From Diphasiastrum complanatum (taxonomy: Eukaryota > Streptophyta > Lycopodiopsida > Lycopodiales > Lycopodiaceae): a stretch of 64,000 nucleotides of DNA. Made by a program: the position numbers and the translations under genes. Below, piece by piece: positions 41,492-53,620 of the stretch. The notes below the pieces were generated by a model, which was not told the origin of the DNA, did not search any database, and was given only the letters and a program-made list of their open reading frames with translations. Numbering within the stretch: the stretch's first letter is position 1; every line of letters starts with the position of its first letter. The DNA is taken from the NCBI GenBank assembly GCA_029204225.1, contig CM055097.1, forward strand, positions 35,590,804-35,654,803. The letters run 5' to 3'.

Positions 41492-42537
41492 TGATGAAAA
41501 TTCAGCAAGTTCACACGTGTGGGAAACAATCCTAAAGTGTGAATGATCTTGTTAAGCTTTGTGTTTAGCACATAATCTGATTCTAGATTGAATATCAAGA
41601 TCTAGTACAAGAATTTATAACCAAAGCACAATCTATCATGCTAGAAATCAAAGAATGATTGCTTTCAACATCAAAAGAACAGAAGTACAAAGAATATTAT
41701 GCATTAGCATAGCCTTCTCCATGAGTTAGACAGAGAGAGAGAGATAAATTCAAGCATACAAGGTAATAGGTCCAAATTGACATGGAATAGCTTCAAAGCT
41801 TGGTTATTCATCAAAAATTATGAGAGAGCTCACATACATTTATGGAGGTTGGAATAGATTGAGGTAGAACCACCTCTCTTCTACTTTCTTCCACATCAGA
41901 AAGTGATAACTAAAAAACTAGTGACATTTGTCACTTTACATGCATGCATATCTACCTACTTTTACCAAGTGGCAATTTCTAAACTAGAATTATCCAAATC
42001 ACTATGCATGTGTCCAATACACTTTTTGCATGCCTTGCATGTCACTTTGGATCACTTACAATCATTGCACGTTATATGCCACGAGTTTCTACAAGCCCAT
42101 ATTGTGCATTTCTATGTCTACATTCTATATGCATGTTGTATTTGGCCAACTAGATTCAAGAAACCATGTAACTCGAGTTTCCTCTAGGACAAATTTGGCA
42201 TTTGCAATATGAAACATTACATACACATAGAAAAAATTTTACCAAAGCCTAAAGTCAAGATAGATGATTTTTCATTTTTCAACATGTGGTTCATCGTTAT
42301 CATTTGTCGCATCATCATGCGACAAATCCGCCCAACCAAATGAGTCTATCTCAAGAGTAGTATCTTCACATCGTTTGCTTTGCATCTCTTTGGATATCAA
42401 ATATGTTGTCACTACCAACTTTGTGAAGTGCCCTCTAAAATCAAACTCTAAGGAGTCTAGATTTGAAGAGAAAACTAATAGAGAATAAATTCGAGAAGGG
42501 TTCTGATCTATAGATTTTTAAACATTGGAATCCAACA
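41492..42537 (-). repeat. copia LTR of about 1.05 kb (D3 copy 2)
   Basis: It is bounded by TGATGAAAATTC and GAATCCAACA. It matches 23909-24935 with small indels, including a shorter AG run and an extra segment near 41783-41815. Confidence 0.75.
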
Positions 42538-42800
42538 TTTCTCCTTAAAAAAAAACAGGGCAATATTGTTTCGTAGCAATTAGAGATCTAGTGCAATATC
42601 AAATCCATGTATAGGTAAGGATTATTCACAAACCATAAATAACTCATACATTGTTGAGGTAGTATCTAATAACTCCTCTATAAGAGTGATAGAACCTCTA
42701 TTCTGTGGAGTTACTGCAAGATCAGTAGGACAACTTTCACCATTCTTTAAAATGCTAGTAGATGTCTTCGATGAAACTTGATGGAGAAACACCTTTTCTT
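42538..42800 (-). pseudogene. C-terminal end of the unrecognised copia domain (D3 copy 2)
   Basis: It matches 24936-25205, covering the purine tract and the last 60 or so codons of the unrecognised domain. The match to copy 1 stops near 42800. It shows the domain and the LTR move as one unit. Confidence 0.65.
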
Positions 42801-43849
42801 TGCTCTAGATGGGCTTCTGGAATGACCATGTAGGAACTAGTATTTCTAGGCAAAGTAATAAATGCAAGTAGACCCCTCTTAAAGAAAGTAGAGTGAGCCA
42901 CCTTGTGAAGAGGAGCTTTTTGTGAAATGTACCTACTCCATGCTCAAATGAGAAGAGCCTCCACAAATTTTGGTGCATCCATTGACCTCCTTGATCATGC
43001 TTGTTTCTTGAGTGAATGCATCCGTGATCTTGCCCTTCCCTCCTTTGTGTGTGGTTGTGGTTCGTAGAGTGGATTAGATTTCTTGCTTTTGTAGAGTGGA
43101 TTAGATTTCCTGCTTTCCTAGAGTGGATTAGATTTCATTTCTTGTTTGTGGATTAATATAGAAATCAACATTCAGGTAAACCAAATAGACTGGGTTTGTG
43201 GTGTAATTTTTGCATATTATCTTACAACCCTGCTCTTGATATTCTTGGGATGTCCAAGAATCAAAAGACTGGTTGGTTTCTTGATTCTTGGACTTCCAAA
43301 ATGCTGTAGATTAGTTTCTTGTTTTTTGTTTTGTGGATTTATGCAAGTATAGTAGCGTTTAGGATCTGATTTCAATTCGTTTTTGCAGCATTAGAGTAGG
43401 ATTTCAATCACTATTCAAGGGTTTTGCATGCTGATCTGATAGTTGAACATTTTGGCATGCATGCTTGACTAATTTTGGTCATTTATGCATGTGCTTCAGT
43501 GCAAGAGTGACAAACTTGAGTGTCCTCTGACAGGCAGGACAATACTACAATGTTAATCAGTCCATTATGCCTGGTTTGGGCATTGTAATAATAAGAACAT
43601 ATCCAATGAATGGCCCACAAAGCCTGATAACAGACATAACCAACCTCAAAATTGTTTTGGAACAAGAAGAAAGAACCAAGACACGAACTCAAAAAAGACA
43701 AGAAAAAGCCACCAAATTCTGAAGTAGAGAATCTGTAAACATTTAGCCCGTTGCCGCTTCCTCCCCTCACATTCTGAAACGCTATATGCTGCAACACTAC
43801 CTTTGATCGGATCCATACAAGCAGTCTGAAACATTTCTAGATCCGTTCA
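42801..43849. other. no gene seen; contains a short tandem repeat
   Basis: No retrotransposon motif was recognised. A 27-bp unit is tandemly repeated at 43064-43137 (listed separately). Frames of 60-104 codons on both strands have no recognisable motif. Confidence 0.45.
43064..43137. repeat. three-copy 27-bp tandem repeat
   Basis: The unit GTAGAGTGGATTAGATTTC followed by TTGCTTTT is repeated nearly exactly at 43064, 43091 and 43118; the third copy is partial. Confidence 0.88.
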
Positions 43850-44640
43850 TTGCTCAGAACGACCTGCACCCACCCTCCACATGCATCTGCACATCTTTCG
43901 CGTCACCAACTACGACGCCCCTCTTTCTCTCCCAACTCAGCTGAAGATTCACGTCCAATTTCAACCGAGGCATTCATGTCCCAACTCAGTCGAGGCATTC
44001 GCGTCCCATCTAATGTACATAGTTCAATAAAATTTGTTGCAGAGGGTACTAATGGTCTCCTTGGTTATTGTAGAGCTTTGGATTCTCGAAGAATTCAAGC
44101 TGAGACTTTGTTGAATTCTGCAAATTGTCATATTTCAGACATGAGAAAGAGTTTTACATCGTTGCAAAATCTAAATAATGCATTGCTTGAAGAAATAACA
44201 GGCCATAAAAAAAATCAAAGAATTAAATTTTCCAAAGAGTTCTCTTAAAAAGACAATATATGGATTGAAGCGAAAGCGTGAAGTCTCAACCAAGGAAATA
44301 CCAAAGTGCAAGAAATTGGAGTTCTGACACTAGGAGGTGGTGCTAGCAAAAGATGTATGAGAGTGACGAAAGAGATTTTGCGAAAAATGATTGGAGAAAA
44401 TTTTATTGCTAGAAAATATATTAATCGTTTTATGAAAAGAAAAGATTTGATGAAAATTGTAGATGAAACGAGTGATTCATTTCGCTTGAAGATTGTAACT
44501 AAACTTGCTAGCCAATTTAGGCCAACTACAAATGGTAGAGCCTTGGTTTATGCATGTGACCAAGGAGGAGTCAGTCGCAAGGGTTATAGAGCTTTAAAAA
44601 ATATACAAAAATTTTCGATAAAAATGGATTGAAACACCAT
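43850..44640 (+). pseudogene. broken unrecognised gene
   Basis: Two frames in the same phase, 43850-44248 and 44306-44632, are separated by stops, and the short interval reads better in another phase (KKTIYGLKRKREVSTKE), so two compensating shifts are likely. The first part contains a possible coiled coil (SFTSLQNLNNALLEEI). The second is basic (SKRCMRVTKEILRKMIGEN; RKYINRFMKRKDLMKIV) and ends with VYACDQGGVSRKGYRALKNI. A further readable frame follows to about 44910. I see no retrotransposon motif and cannot name the family. Confidence 0.5.
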
Positions 44641-44869
44641 AAAATTTTACCTGCTTATGAATTACTTGAATCTGCTAAGCGATAATGCAATTTGATCTTG
44701 GGTTGTGAATTAGGAGAATTCATGCATATTCAAGACACTTTTACAATAACCAATAAAAGGAAGAGGCCTACGATTGACTTTCATTATCACCCAGGCAACA
44801 ATGTATTTCTAGATCTGCAAAAGGTCCTAGTGATGATGGTGATAAATTTTACAGTTTTTAGGACAATAA

Positions 44870-45691
44870 TGATTGTACTTTACAATCATAGAGAGTTATT
44901 GGTTGCTTAATCAATGAATCTATCAAGTTCTACACATTAGATCTTGATCTAGATTCACTACATTTGGATTTAAGCAAGAGCAATGGATCAACACATCATT
45001 TTTTAGTGAGAGCTGCCTCACACGTGTGGAGTACTGTCCACAGTACGGCCTGCACCTGAAACAACAAGTACAATGATACTAGATAGCAATCATACATAAA
45101 AATCACAAGACAAATGACTAGAAACCTCACAAAAGTGTAGAGTGCAAAAGTCTCATCAATCTTCTTAGCAAAATGATGATCCTTTTATGGATCAAGTACA
45201 TCCATGAGTCTGGTACAGTCCAGCAGGTCTTCACACGTGTGAAGAGTGCCACATCACTCAGATCTATCCATTTGATCCATCCTTGATCCTTATCCAATAG
45301 TTGACCTTCTAGAATATGACTAAAATCCAAAAAGCTAGTCTCCTAGAATATAGGAATATTCCCTACAAAATAGAATCTAAGGAAAATGGTCAACTCTTAT
45401 CTTCTAGTACTCTATACACACGTGTGAACATCCACTTGCTATGTGAGAGCATTTACTCATGCACATGCAAGGAAAAGCTAATTTGTAGGTGACTAGTCAA
45501 CTTGACTAAAAACTAGTCATTTCATGTTCACACTAACTAGAATGATACAAAATCAATTTGGATATATACAAACATGAAAAATACTTCCTTTCACACGTGG
45601 GAACAGGCTCCACATGTGTGAAATCAGATCATCAACATATTCTAATGTTTGATCAATATTTACATGAACCAATTTCAAGTGAGAATTGACA
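44870..45691 (-). repeat. complete family Y copia LTR (D1 copy 2)
   Basis: It is bounded by TGATTGTAC and GAATTGACA (TG...CA), giving 822 bp. It contains three perfect CACACGTGTG palindromes at 45019, 45232 and 45417 and a near-copy (CACACGTGGG) at 45592. The segment GTACTGTCCACAGTAC at 45031-45046 marks the point where copy 1 is interrupted by element A. Confidence 0.82.
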
Positions 45692-45705
45692 TCACTCCTC
45701 CTCAC
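45692..45705 (-). promoter_or_regulatory. polypurine tract (D1 copy 2)
   Basis: The minus strand reads GTGAGGAGGAGTGA next to the LTR edge. Confidence 0.75.
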
Positions 45706-45707
45706 TT

Positions 45708-46196
45708 CTAACTTGGCAAATCTAGTGTACATCTATCTACAATTCCAAGAGCATATCTTAACTTAAAAAATGGACCTTTGGACAATGGTTTGGTTAAGAT
45801 ATCAGCTATGCATTCGGATGATGGTACATGATGTAGTTGCACTTCCTTGGATTGTACCTTCTCCCTCACAAAGTGGTGAGCTATCTCAATATGCTTTGTT
45901 CTAGCATGGAAGATAGGATTTGAAGAAATTTGTTGAGAACCTTGATTGTCCCAAAATATGTAAGGGATCTCCTCGGCTTCTAGCACATGTAGTTCCATGA
46001 AGAGTCCTTTTAGCCATAGGAGCTCTTTGGTTGTTGAAGTCAATGCCTTGTACTCGGCTTCACAAGAAGATAGTGAGATTGTATCTTGCTTTTTGGAAAG
46101 CCAAGATATCACTCCTCCACAAAGAAATGTTGCAAATGCACTAATGGACTTCCTATCCATCTTCTCACCTCTTCTTTGATAACTCCATTGAGACAT
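45708..46196 (-). CDS. copia RNase H fragment, open frame (D1 copy 2)
   Basis: This 162-codon frame is open from a stub of RT-derived residues (MSQWSYQRRGEK) into RNase H (MDRKSISAFATFLCGG, SSCEAEYKALTSTTKELLW, SNPIFHARTKHIEIAHHF, CIADILTKPL). It is the intact version of the broken copy at 5007-5495. It lacks RT and could only have been expressed as part of a deleted polyprotein. The short stretch between the polypurine tract and the stop is normal for copia. Confidence 0.8.
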   Translation of the reverse strand: MSQWSYQRRGEKMDRKSISAFATFLCGGVISWLSKKQDTISLSSCEAEYKALTSTTKELLWLKGLFMELHVLEAEEIPYIFWDNQGSQQISSNPIFHARTKHIEIAHHFVREKVQSKEVQLHHVPSSECIADILTKPLSKGPFFKLRYALGIVDRCTLDLPS

Positions 46197-46470
46197 GTTG
46201 TCTGTACATTTATTTGATGTATTTCCAAATCTGTTGTAGCAGCAAACGATAACAAAAGTTGAATAGAAGAATGCTTGACTACTACTGTACTGAAAGTCTC
46301 AGTATAATCGACGTTGTATACCTCAGAAAATCCTCTGGCAACAAGTCGAATTGTCTGAACTTGATAAAAGCCCCTTTTTTCTGCTTAATGAAGTAAACAA
46401 CTGTTCTTCTGGAAAATTCCTCAATAAAAGTAATAAACTATTTTGCATCTAGCAATGAAGGAGTTTGCAT
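46197..46470 (-). pseudogene. copia integrase and RT stubs (D1 copy 2)
   Basis: The minus strand reads QTIRLVARGFSEVYNVDYTE, then QLLLSFAATTDLEIHQINVQ and TTCLNGVIKEEV, after which it jumps into RNase H. This is the N-terminal half of copia RT with the catalytic part deleted, in the same arrangement as 5496-5780. Confidence 0.75.
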
Positions 46471-46566
46471 AGGTCCACATATATCTGAAAGAAAAATATC
46501 TAATAGCAAACCAAGTGCTAGGGATTATCTGGACATGTTTGATACAGATGAATGATTTAAGTGTCC

Positions 46567-47371
46567 TTAGCGATGATGCCATAATAATGCTTTATTGACA
46601 AGAACAGAGGTTTTCAAGGCTTGACTATAATCAGAATAACAGTGTGCCAATTTAGTGATCCTAAATCTCATGGTTATTGTACTTGCAATACATGCAAAAC
46701 ATCTTCTTCCTCGACGAATGTGGATTCGGTGATTGTTCTTGACTCTGAGTTTGTTTCTAATTTGATGCAGACTGCTTGGAGCTTTTCTGCTTCTATCGTT
46801 TTGAATATCTTCTTGTAGCAACATAGTGATAACTCTAGTAAGAGTTTATCTGAGTGTGTCGTGATGATCATCACCCAGTTCTCATATGTAGAGGCCAGGC
46901 TTGAAAGCGATGTCATAATTGCATCTTGATCATCTATGACTGATTTGGCAGTGACCATCTGTTTCAAGAGATTCTTAAACTGGTTAATATGATTCTAAAG
47001 AGAATCATTATTCGACATTTTGAGTGTGGAGAATTTTCTTCGAAGATGTAACTTAGTAGTTACATCTCTCACATCATATAGTGAGCTTAGGTTGTCCCAA
47101 ACTTCTTTTGAAGTTTTTCTTCAACTACATGGCCAATCTGAGTATCTGATATATTGAGGATAATCAGCTCGAAAGCTTTACCATCTTCTGATTTCCACTT
47201 TGAGTTGTATGTGTCGTCTTCAGGCTTCACTTCAACACCTGTAACAACAACCCACAACTCGTTGGTGATTAGCAAGACCTTCATCTTAAATTTCCATAGA
47301 TGATAATTGGATCCAATCAGCTTGTCTAGGATAAGACCGACTTTACTTTGAGAATCCATCTGGAACTTCAA
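46567..47371 (-). pseudogene. copia gag (D1 copy 2)
   Basis: The frame 47087-47371 starts MKFQMDSQSKVGLILDKLIG and NYHLWKFKMKVLL; 46674-46967 continues with KQMVTAKSVIDDQ and SSLASTYENWVMII. Frameshifts near 47087 and 46970 separate them. The Met at 47371 is the better start for the family; copy 1 has lost this frame. Confidence 0.8.
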
Positions 47372-47518
47372 TCTGTCAAGGTTAAGAGAGATCCCATGCT
47401 GTGGAAATCAATTCTCTGATACTGAAATAAATCGATTCGATTGAAGTGATATCACGAAAGATATCAAGTATTAGAGCTTGCACTCTGATATAATAGTATT
47501 AGGCCTTGAAGAATCAAC

Positions 47519-47530
47519 GCTCTGATACCA
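47519..47530 (-). promoter_or_regulatory. copia primer-binding site (D1 copy 2)
   Basis: The minus strand reads TGGTATCAGAGC. Only about 70 bases of the adjoining LTR (47534-47603) remain before the junction with gypsy sequence. Confidence 0.84.
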
Positions 47531-47645
47531 CGTTGGAAAGAGTAGTGAAAAGATAGGTAGAATAGAATCGAATAAAAAGAATTCGAACAACAAGAAAGAA
47601 AACCTCAGGAAAGACCGCATCACATCACAGATCCTCCATAGGATA

Positions 47646-49990
47646 GTGGAGTCCCACACCAAGTTAGCCAAAGCCCCTCTTGAACCATATAATTGGTTCA
47701 AGACTGTTTCTGGTGAGCTCAAACAAGCTATTAAGGCCAATACTAAGCAGCAATTTGCTGCCAACTCTTTATTGTCCCTTTTAGCCACTTCTCACTTAGA
47801 AAACAGAATCCATGGCTTCCACCTGGATTCTGTGCTTTTGGTCTACGAAGAAGCACCGGCCGAGTCATCTCACCAGGCCTTGAGTTCTCATAGTCATTGT
47901 CATCCACGCAGCGAGATCGTTATTCTTGACTCGCCTTCCGCGTCACAACGTCGCACTAGGCATACCTCGTCAGCTGCGCTTCCACCCCCTGCTATTGTTC
48001 GCACTGAACTTTCCATTCTCCCAGTCTCTAATGCTTCCCTCGCCTGTGCTTCCATTCAAAGATAGTCTATGACCATTGGGCCTACCATTCCCATCACAGC
48101 TGCCCAGGCCGCCTCACCCCTACACACCGAAGCCACCTCACCAAACACACAATTCTTCATGAATATGTTCGATGATTTCGATCCCCTTGGGGCCACCGAA
48201 ATTTTTGAAATGCCCCAGAGCCCTGTGCCTTTGAACTCCAATCCCCTGGAAGAGGATTCGGACATGAATCTACTATTGGTGTTGAAGATGTTAGCCAGCA
48301 ACCTCATACGGAAGATAGTCCATCCGCACTTTGGGTCGACAAAGCTGTAAAATCACCAAAACAGTTTGACGCCACAGTGCCTAAAGGGTTTGAAGAGGAA
48401 GACCATTTTGAAGAAGAAGTCGTAGTGGCACCTCTTCCATGCCAACCAAAGACAACTCCATCAGGTCCTCCTGCTACTGCCGCCTCCACAACCGTCGATT
48501 CTGGGGATGCTCTAGATTTGGTTTCAAGCCTTGCGCAAGTGATCCAGTTGATGCTGGATTAAAAGAAGGAAATGGAACAAAGAATCTCTTATCTGGGGTC
48601 CGAAAACACTCTGATCAGCTAGAAACTTGTCCAGCTAGATCGAGAGTTGAAGATTTCCAAAAAACACGAAGACAAGGCTGAAGCCGAAAAGAAGTTGGCC
48701 CAGGAACAAGATGATCGCTTGGAAGAATACATCAGCTCCCTGCAAAACACCTTGACAACTGCACAGGATCAGGTGGATAAGGTCGTGTAGGATGCCAAGC
48801 AATAGGTGCAGCTGTTGAAGGGGCAATTACAGATGGCTGAACAAGATCGCACGTAGCTTTAAGGTGAATTGGATGTGACCACCCTTGAGCGTGATGCATA
48901 TCTTCAAACGTGAATACCAGATCATCCGGTCACACCGACGGAGATTGCATATTTGTTCAAAAAAGTGGAGATATACAAAGTGGACCTTCAGGGATTTCAA
49001 GGCCGCTTTGACAAGTTCAAAGGAGCAGCTTCAATCGAGTTGGCAAAGGCTAAAGAGACCATTGCCGCCTGTGAAAAAGCAGAGCCGAACTACAAATCCT
49101 TGTACCGGTCATGTCGCAATTCTCCCCTCCACGTCAAGAAGCCGTACCAATGGATACATGGGTTTATTCGAGCATGGACCATGGGGGAGCTCCAGATATA
49201 GCAGACCAACCGCCAACCATACCGGCAGTACAAGCAGGTCCATCTTCGTCAAGGACAACACCTCTATTCAGAAGGCCCATCAGCGTTGAGGACCAGATCC
49301 AGACCTTCTTAAAGCAACATCTGCATGAGTCCTCGCGTGGTGAATGGGTTTTGAAGTTTAAGACCTCTGAGATCGAGGCCGGCAAAGAGTTGGACAAAAT
49401 ATCTGCATTGGGAAACCCCGGAATCACGGTTTTTGAAAAAACCCCGGAATCAATTAGGAGTTACGTCGCCAGCCCTCGCCAATTGCTGGTAGATCCCTAT
49501 TACATGCCAATGCCACGAAGAAATAAATGGAAAGATTTGGAATTGGCTATGGACAAGATCACCATCCATACGTCCAATTGGCCAATCATCCTTCAGCCTT
49601 ACAGCTGAACCATCTCAGTGGATTTCCACCGTGCCTTACAAGCCTATCAACGAGAGTATGTCCACTCTCCAGATCCAACGGTGCGACAATCGGCAATGTT
49701 TGCTAAAGATCTAACTCTGTTGGCATCAGTGGCAAACAGATCGGACAATTGCCTCCCTCCTCTAGCATTCGATCCAAATAAGCCGATGGCCTCAGAGCAA
49801 AGTTGTCGGTTGCTCATTTATATTTTTGTGCGGCAATGATGGGAGGCTCCTGGAAATCACGCTTCACATCATGGACAACCTCAAAGTGGATTGCCAGATC
49901 CCACCGTTGTTTCTTGCCACACACTTTGGATTTTAATACTGCACATCTCGATTTTATGGAAAAGATGCAGTATCATTTAATCAAGATTCG
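47646..49990 (+). pseudogene. decayed extra ORF region (D2 copy 2)
   Basis: It matches 34283-36640. Blocks include 47646-48065, 48069-48350, the coiled-coil block from 48377 and 49111-49608. Most C-to-T stops of copy 1 are shared, so they predate the duplication; at least one stop (TAG near 48854) is new to this copy. A short deletion near 49800 removes the KDQL-encoding bases present in copy 1. Confidence 0.65.
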
Positions 49991-50064
49991 GCGCGAAGCC
50001 AATAAAAATCCTAACTGCATATTGTCAGTGTCGTGGGACCGCCACCAGTTTTTGTGGGAGATAA

Positions 50065-51138
50065 TGTTGGAGGGTTTGCGGATCTGAAGAAAACCCTAAC
50101 CCTAGTTAATAAGTGAGAGGGATTTGGCACCCTGTTGTGTAAGTCCAACCCGATGATCACACAGTTATTCAACTGATTAGTTAAAAGTTAATAAAAGGAC
50201 TTTAGGTCTTCTTGCTGAACTTTTAATGTCGCAAGGCCTAAATGTCAAGTTAGTGAATAAAATTGGGTTTCCCTCCAATTTTGATGGTTCCTACACTTTT
50301 TTAAATTTGAATAAAAAGAGAGGCAAGACTGGACAAATAGGATTCAGAGGCCAGGGTCCTCCTCTCTACTATAAGAAGGGACCAACTCGAGTTGCTCCTC
50401 ATATTCATTTCCTCATTTCAATATAGCAGATTGGTTCTCTTCAGAAATGGATTGATGAATGTTCTTGCTCTCTATCTCTTTTCCTCCATCTCTCATGCTT
50501 ATTTGGATTTTGCTAATTGTTGGATCTGAGTGTTATTGGGATTGTATGTTATTATACTTTTTATGAGAGAGAAAGGGAGAGAGAGAGAGAGAAAGAGTAA
50601 GCTATCTCTGTTGTGGATGTGTAGTGTTAAGGGATTGTAAGTGTTAAGGAATGAGTAGTGTTAAAGAGTAGGGTTAATGGATGTAGAGATAGATGTGAAT
50701 CCTCCATTCATGTTGAAATCTGAACTAAACTATCGCACTCATGAAAACGAACCTACGCACGACAACTAACTTCGTCTCTTTGATGCTAGATTGACTAGAT
50801 CTTGGATTCAGGTTAGGCAAGGAAAGAAACCAGTAGAGAGGAGGACCCTAGCCTCTGAATCCTATTGGTCCAGTCTTGCGTCTCTTTTTATTCAAATTTA
50901 AAAAAGTGTGGGAACCATCAAAATTGGAAGGAAACCCAACTTTATTCACTAACTTGACATTTAGGCCTTGCAACATTAAAAGTTCCACAAAAAGGCCTAA
51001 AGTCCTTTTATTAACTTTTAACTAATCAATCAAATAACTGTGTGATCATCGGGTTGGACTTACACATGCAGGGTGCCAAATCCCTCTCACTTATTAACTA
51101 GGGTTAGGGTTGTCTTGAGATCAGCAAATCCTCCACCA
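50065..51138. repeat. inverted pair of gypsy LTR U3 segments (D2 copy 2)
   Basis: It has the same foldback structure as 36717-37784, preserved in both arms. The AG-rich run in the spacer (near 50570-50596) is longer than in copy 1. Confidence 0.85.
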
Positions 51139-51251
51139 GATTGAATGTTGAATTTCTCCACTAAGTTTTGAGTTTTTTTCAAGTTCTATTCAACAGTGTT
51201 TTGTTGATTTGTTCTTTTTAAATCACAACTTTTAAAGTCAGGACTTTAGAA

Positions 51252-52175
51252 TCAGTAGACCTTCACTTCAAGTTCACAGGAGACCTTAGGTTTGGGTCGA
51301 TAGGCCACTGTGTTGACTACTTTGGACATGTGTTGAGCCATAGGCCCTGGTGACTTAATCTCTTTTGGGATCGATTTCGGTGCATAATGTTTTTGATCGA
51401 GATACATGAGAACTTGGTCATCAGCCATCACGTCATCATTTACCGAAAGAATACCGTCTTCCAAAATGTGGGCTACAGAAATACTAGGTTCTCCAAGCTA
51501 TAGGGATTGGATCTATTATCATTAATGGAATGATGGCTTTCTCTACATCTGTAGTAGATGGGAGAATATATGTGTCTTCTGCGATAGTTTCTATCTGGCA
51601 TCTATTGGAGCCAGCACAGTCCACGATGGTAATGCTTGTCCCCAATTGATTATATTGATTAATCTTGTATAGTGTCCTCTTGTCATGATTGGAACACTAC
51701 CGGAGTCGTCATATGTAGTGGATGACCAATCATCATAAACCTTGGCAGGCTTAATGTGGCCAGCCGAGTCAACAATGACTCATTTTTCATTGTTGTCAAA
51801 GGTTATTTTACCACGCTTCCAATCTTGGATGATGCCTGCCATTTGTAGTCAGGGTGTACCAAGAAGGAGTGTATATGTTTGTGCATCATCGGGTAGATCG
51901 AGGATGACACAATCGATGGTAGACTTGACTCTTGCAATACATACTAGAATATTTGATAAGTGGCCTGCAGGGTCGGTGACTCGTTGATCGGCCATACATA
52001 GTCTGTATTGTGGTAGATCTAAGCTGTTGAACTCCCATGACCTTGCTAGTGACAAAGCCATGATATTTACGCCTGATCCACTTTCGAGGATAGTGGATAC
52101 TACTGGATAATCTTTGTGGTGCATAGGTAAGGTGATGCCAGCCCCCTTAGCAAGACCGATATTCATCAGATTCAT
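51252..52175 (-). pseudogene. gypsy protease and linker (D2 copy 2)
   Basis: The protease frame (51849-52175) has ILESGSGVNIMA in place of the usual Asp-Ser-Gly active site, a conservative loss of the catalytic Asp, and ends TLLLGTP. The linker then continues in broken frames to the open block at 51252-51464. It points opposite to the integrase downstream, so the two come from different insertions or from a rearrangement. Confidence 0.75.
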
Positions 52176-52563
52176 GGGAATTTGAGGAATTTCTTGAATC
52201 TCATCGAGTTTTCACTATTCATCTGGGATAGCTTAAAAATTCTATGGATGAAGCTTTGGAGGCTGGTGAAAGATTTCACGACACTATGGAATGGCATTGT
52301 GATCTGAGCCTACAAGAGGAGTTCAGAGAAAACTTTGAGTCCCTATAGGGGTTGCTCTGTTGTGAGGATCAGAGTAGATAATGGATGTTCCGTGTTTTAT
52401 TCTTCCTGCAAAAACTCATCTCAAAATTTGTTGTATCACCATTGTTCCATTCGTGGGTCATGGTAGTCTCATAGTAATGTGGAAGCTATCAAAGAGCTTC
52501 CCGTATGGTCAGCAGGTTTTTCTAGGTCTGGTTGCTACTGTTGAGTTTGGCACTTGAGCTCGA

Positions 52564-53620
52564 GTGAGGACTCTAATAGGTTCTGAAGAGATGAGTCTAA
52601 CAAGTTCTGAAGAGATGTGTCATGCGAGTAGGATCCTGTTTGGTTGCTTGGGACAATCTTTCAAGCTTTGTTATCGAACACACTCCGAAAATTCGGCATG
52701 GCATTGGTTTTTTACTTTACAATCGACCGTAAAATGTCCCATTTCAACACAGATGAAGCATTTGTTGCTCATGGGCCATTTTGGGCACCCAAGCATTCAA
52801 AAGACCTATGAGCTTCTTTGTAGGCAATTTTTCTGGCCCAGTATGAAAAAGAACGTCCAGCAATATTTAACCAGTTGCCAGAAATGTAGGTAAATAAAGT
52901 AGAGCATTAAAAGGCAGGAGGGTTGTTACACCCCTTAGATATACCAGCTGATAAATGGGAGAGTATCCCCTTGGATTTTATAGTAGGCCTACCTAACACC
53001 CAAACGGGTAATGATGCTAGATGGGTCATAGTTGACTGTCTGACCAAAATGGCTCACTTTATTCCGACCAAAACAACCATTAGAGCTCCAGAGTTAGCGA
53101 GGTTGTTTGTACATGGGCTATTTGAATTGTACAGTCTACCTTCCGCCATAGTCAACGATCGGGACAGTAAGTTTAATGGAAATTTTTGGAGGGCAATATT
53201 CCATCATCTCCATACTAAACTTAACATGAGTACTATCGACCATCCACAGACAGGACGGTCAAACAAAAAGAGTAAATCAAGTGCTGGAGGATATACTTCG
53301 AGCATACGTCAACAAAGAGCAGACTAATTGGGAGGACTATCTCTTGATATTAGAGTTTGCTTACAACAGTACCAAACATTCAGCTATGGGATATAGCCCA
53401 TTATGCTGATGTATGGTTTTCAGCCACGCTCACCCACAACTGTAGGGTTTAAACAAGAAAAAGTTGAAGCAGCCAAAAATGTTTTAGAAGACCTAAACCA
53501 GATGATAGAACATGCTAAGCGTAGCATTAGGCAGTCTCAGGATCAAGCTAGGAATTATGCAGAACCACACAGATGGGATGTGCAATTCTCCACTGGTGAG
53601 AAAATCTACTTGATGAATTA
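52564..53620 (+). pseudogene. chromovirus-type gypsy integrase fragment (D2 copy 2)
   Basis: The zinc domain and core are split by frameshifts near 52890 and 53270. Blocks seen are GHFGHPSIQKTYELL, DFIVGLPNTQTG, VNDRDSKFNG and, at 53403-53621, MLMYGFQPRSPTTVGFKQEK with DQARNYAEPHRWDVQFSTGE. Integrase sequence stops near 53620. Confidence 0.82.

Larger units (their letters stand above)
47604..53620. repeat. second copy of the 34.24-39.86 kb composite segment (D2 copy 2)
   Basis: From 47604 the sequence follows 34241 onward with high identity by eye, through the extra ORF remnants, inverted LTR arms, linker and chromovirus integrase, to about 53567 (39862 in copy 1). It then continues about 50 bases further into integrase. 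The left junction falls inside a copia LTR (AAGAAAGAAAACCTCAGG). The coordinate offset changes from about 13354 to 13703 at the 349-bp deletion in copy 1. Confidence 0.88.

Noticed and set aside
43483-43834. Overlapping minus-strand frames of 62-104 codons
   Set aside because: No motif and no second copy; consistent with chance.
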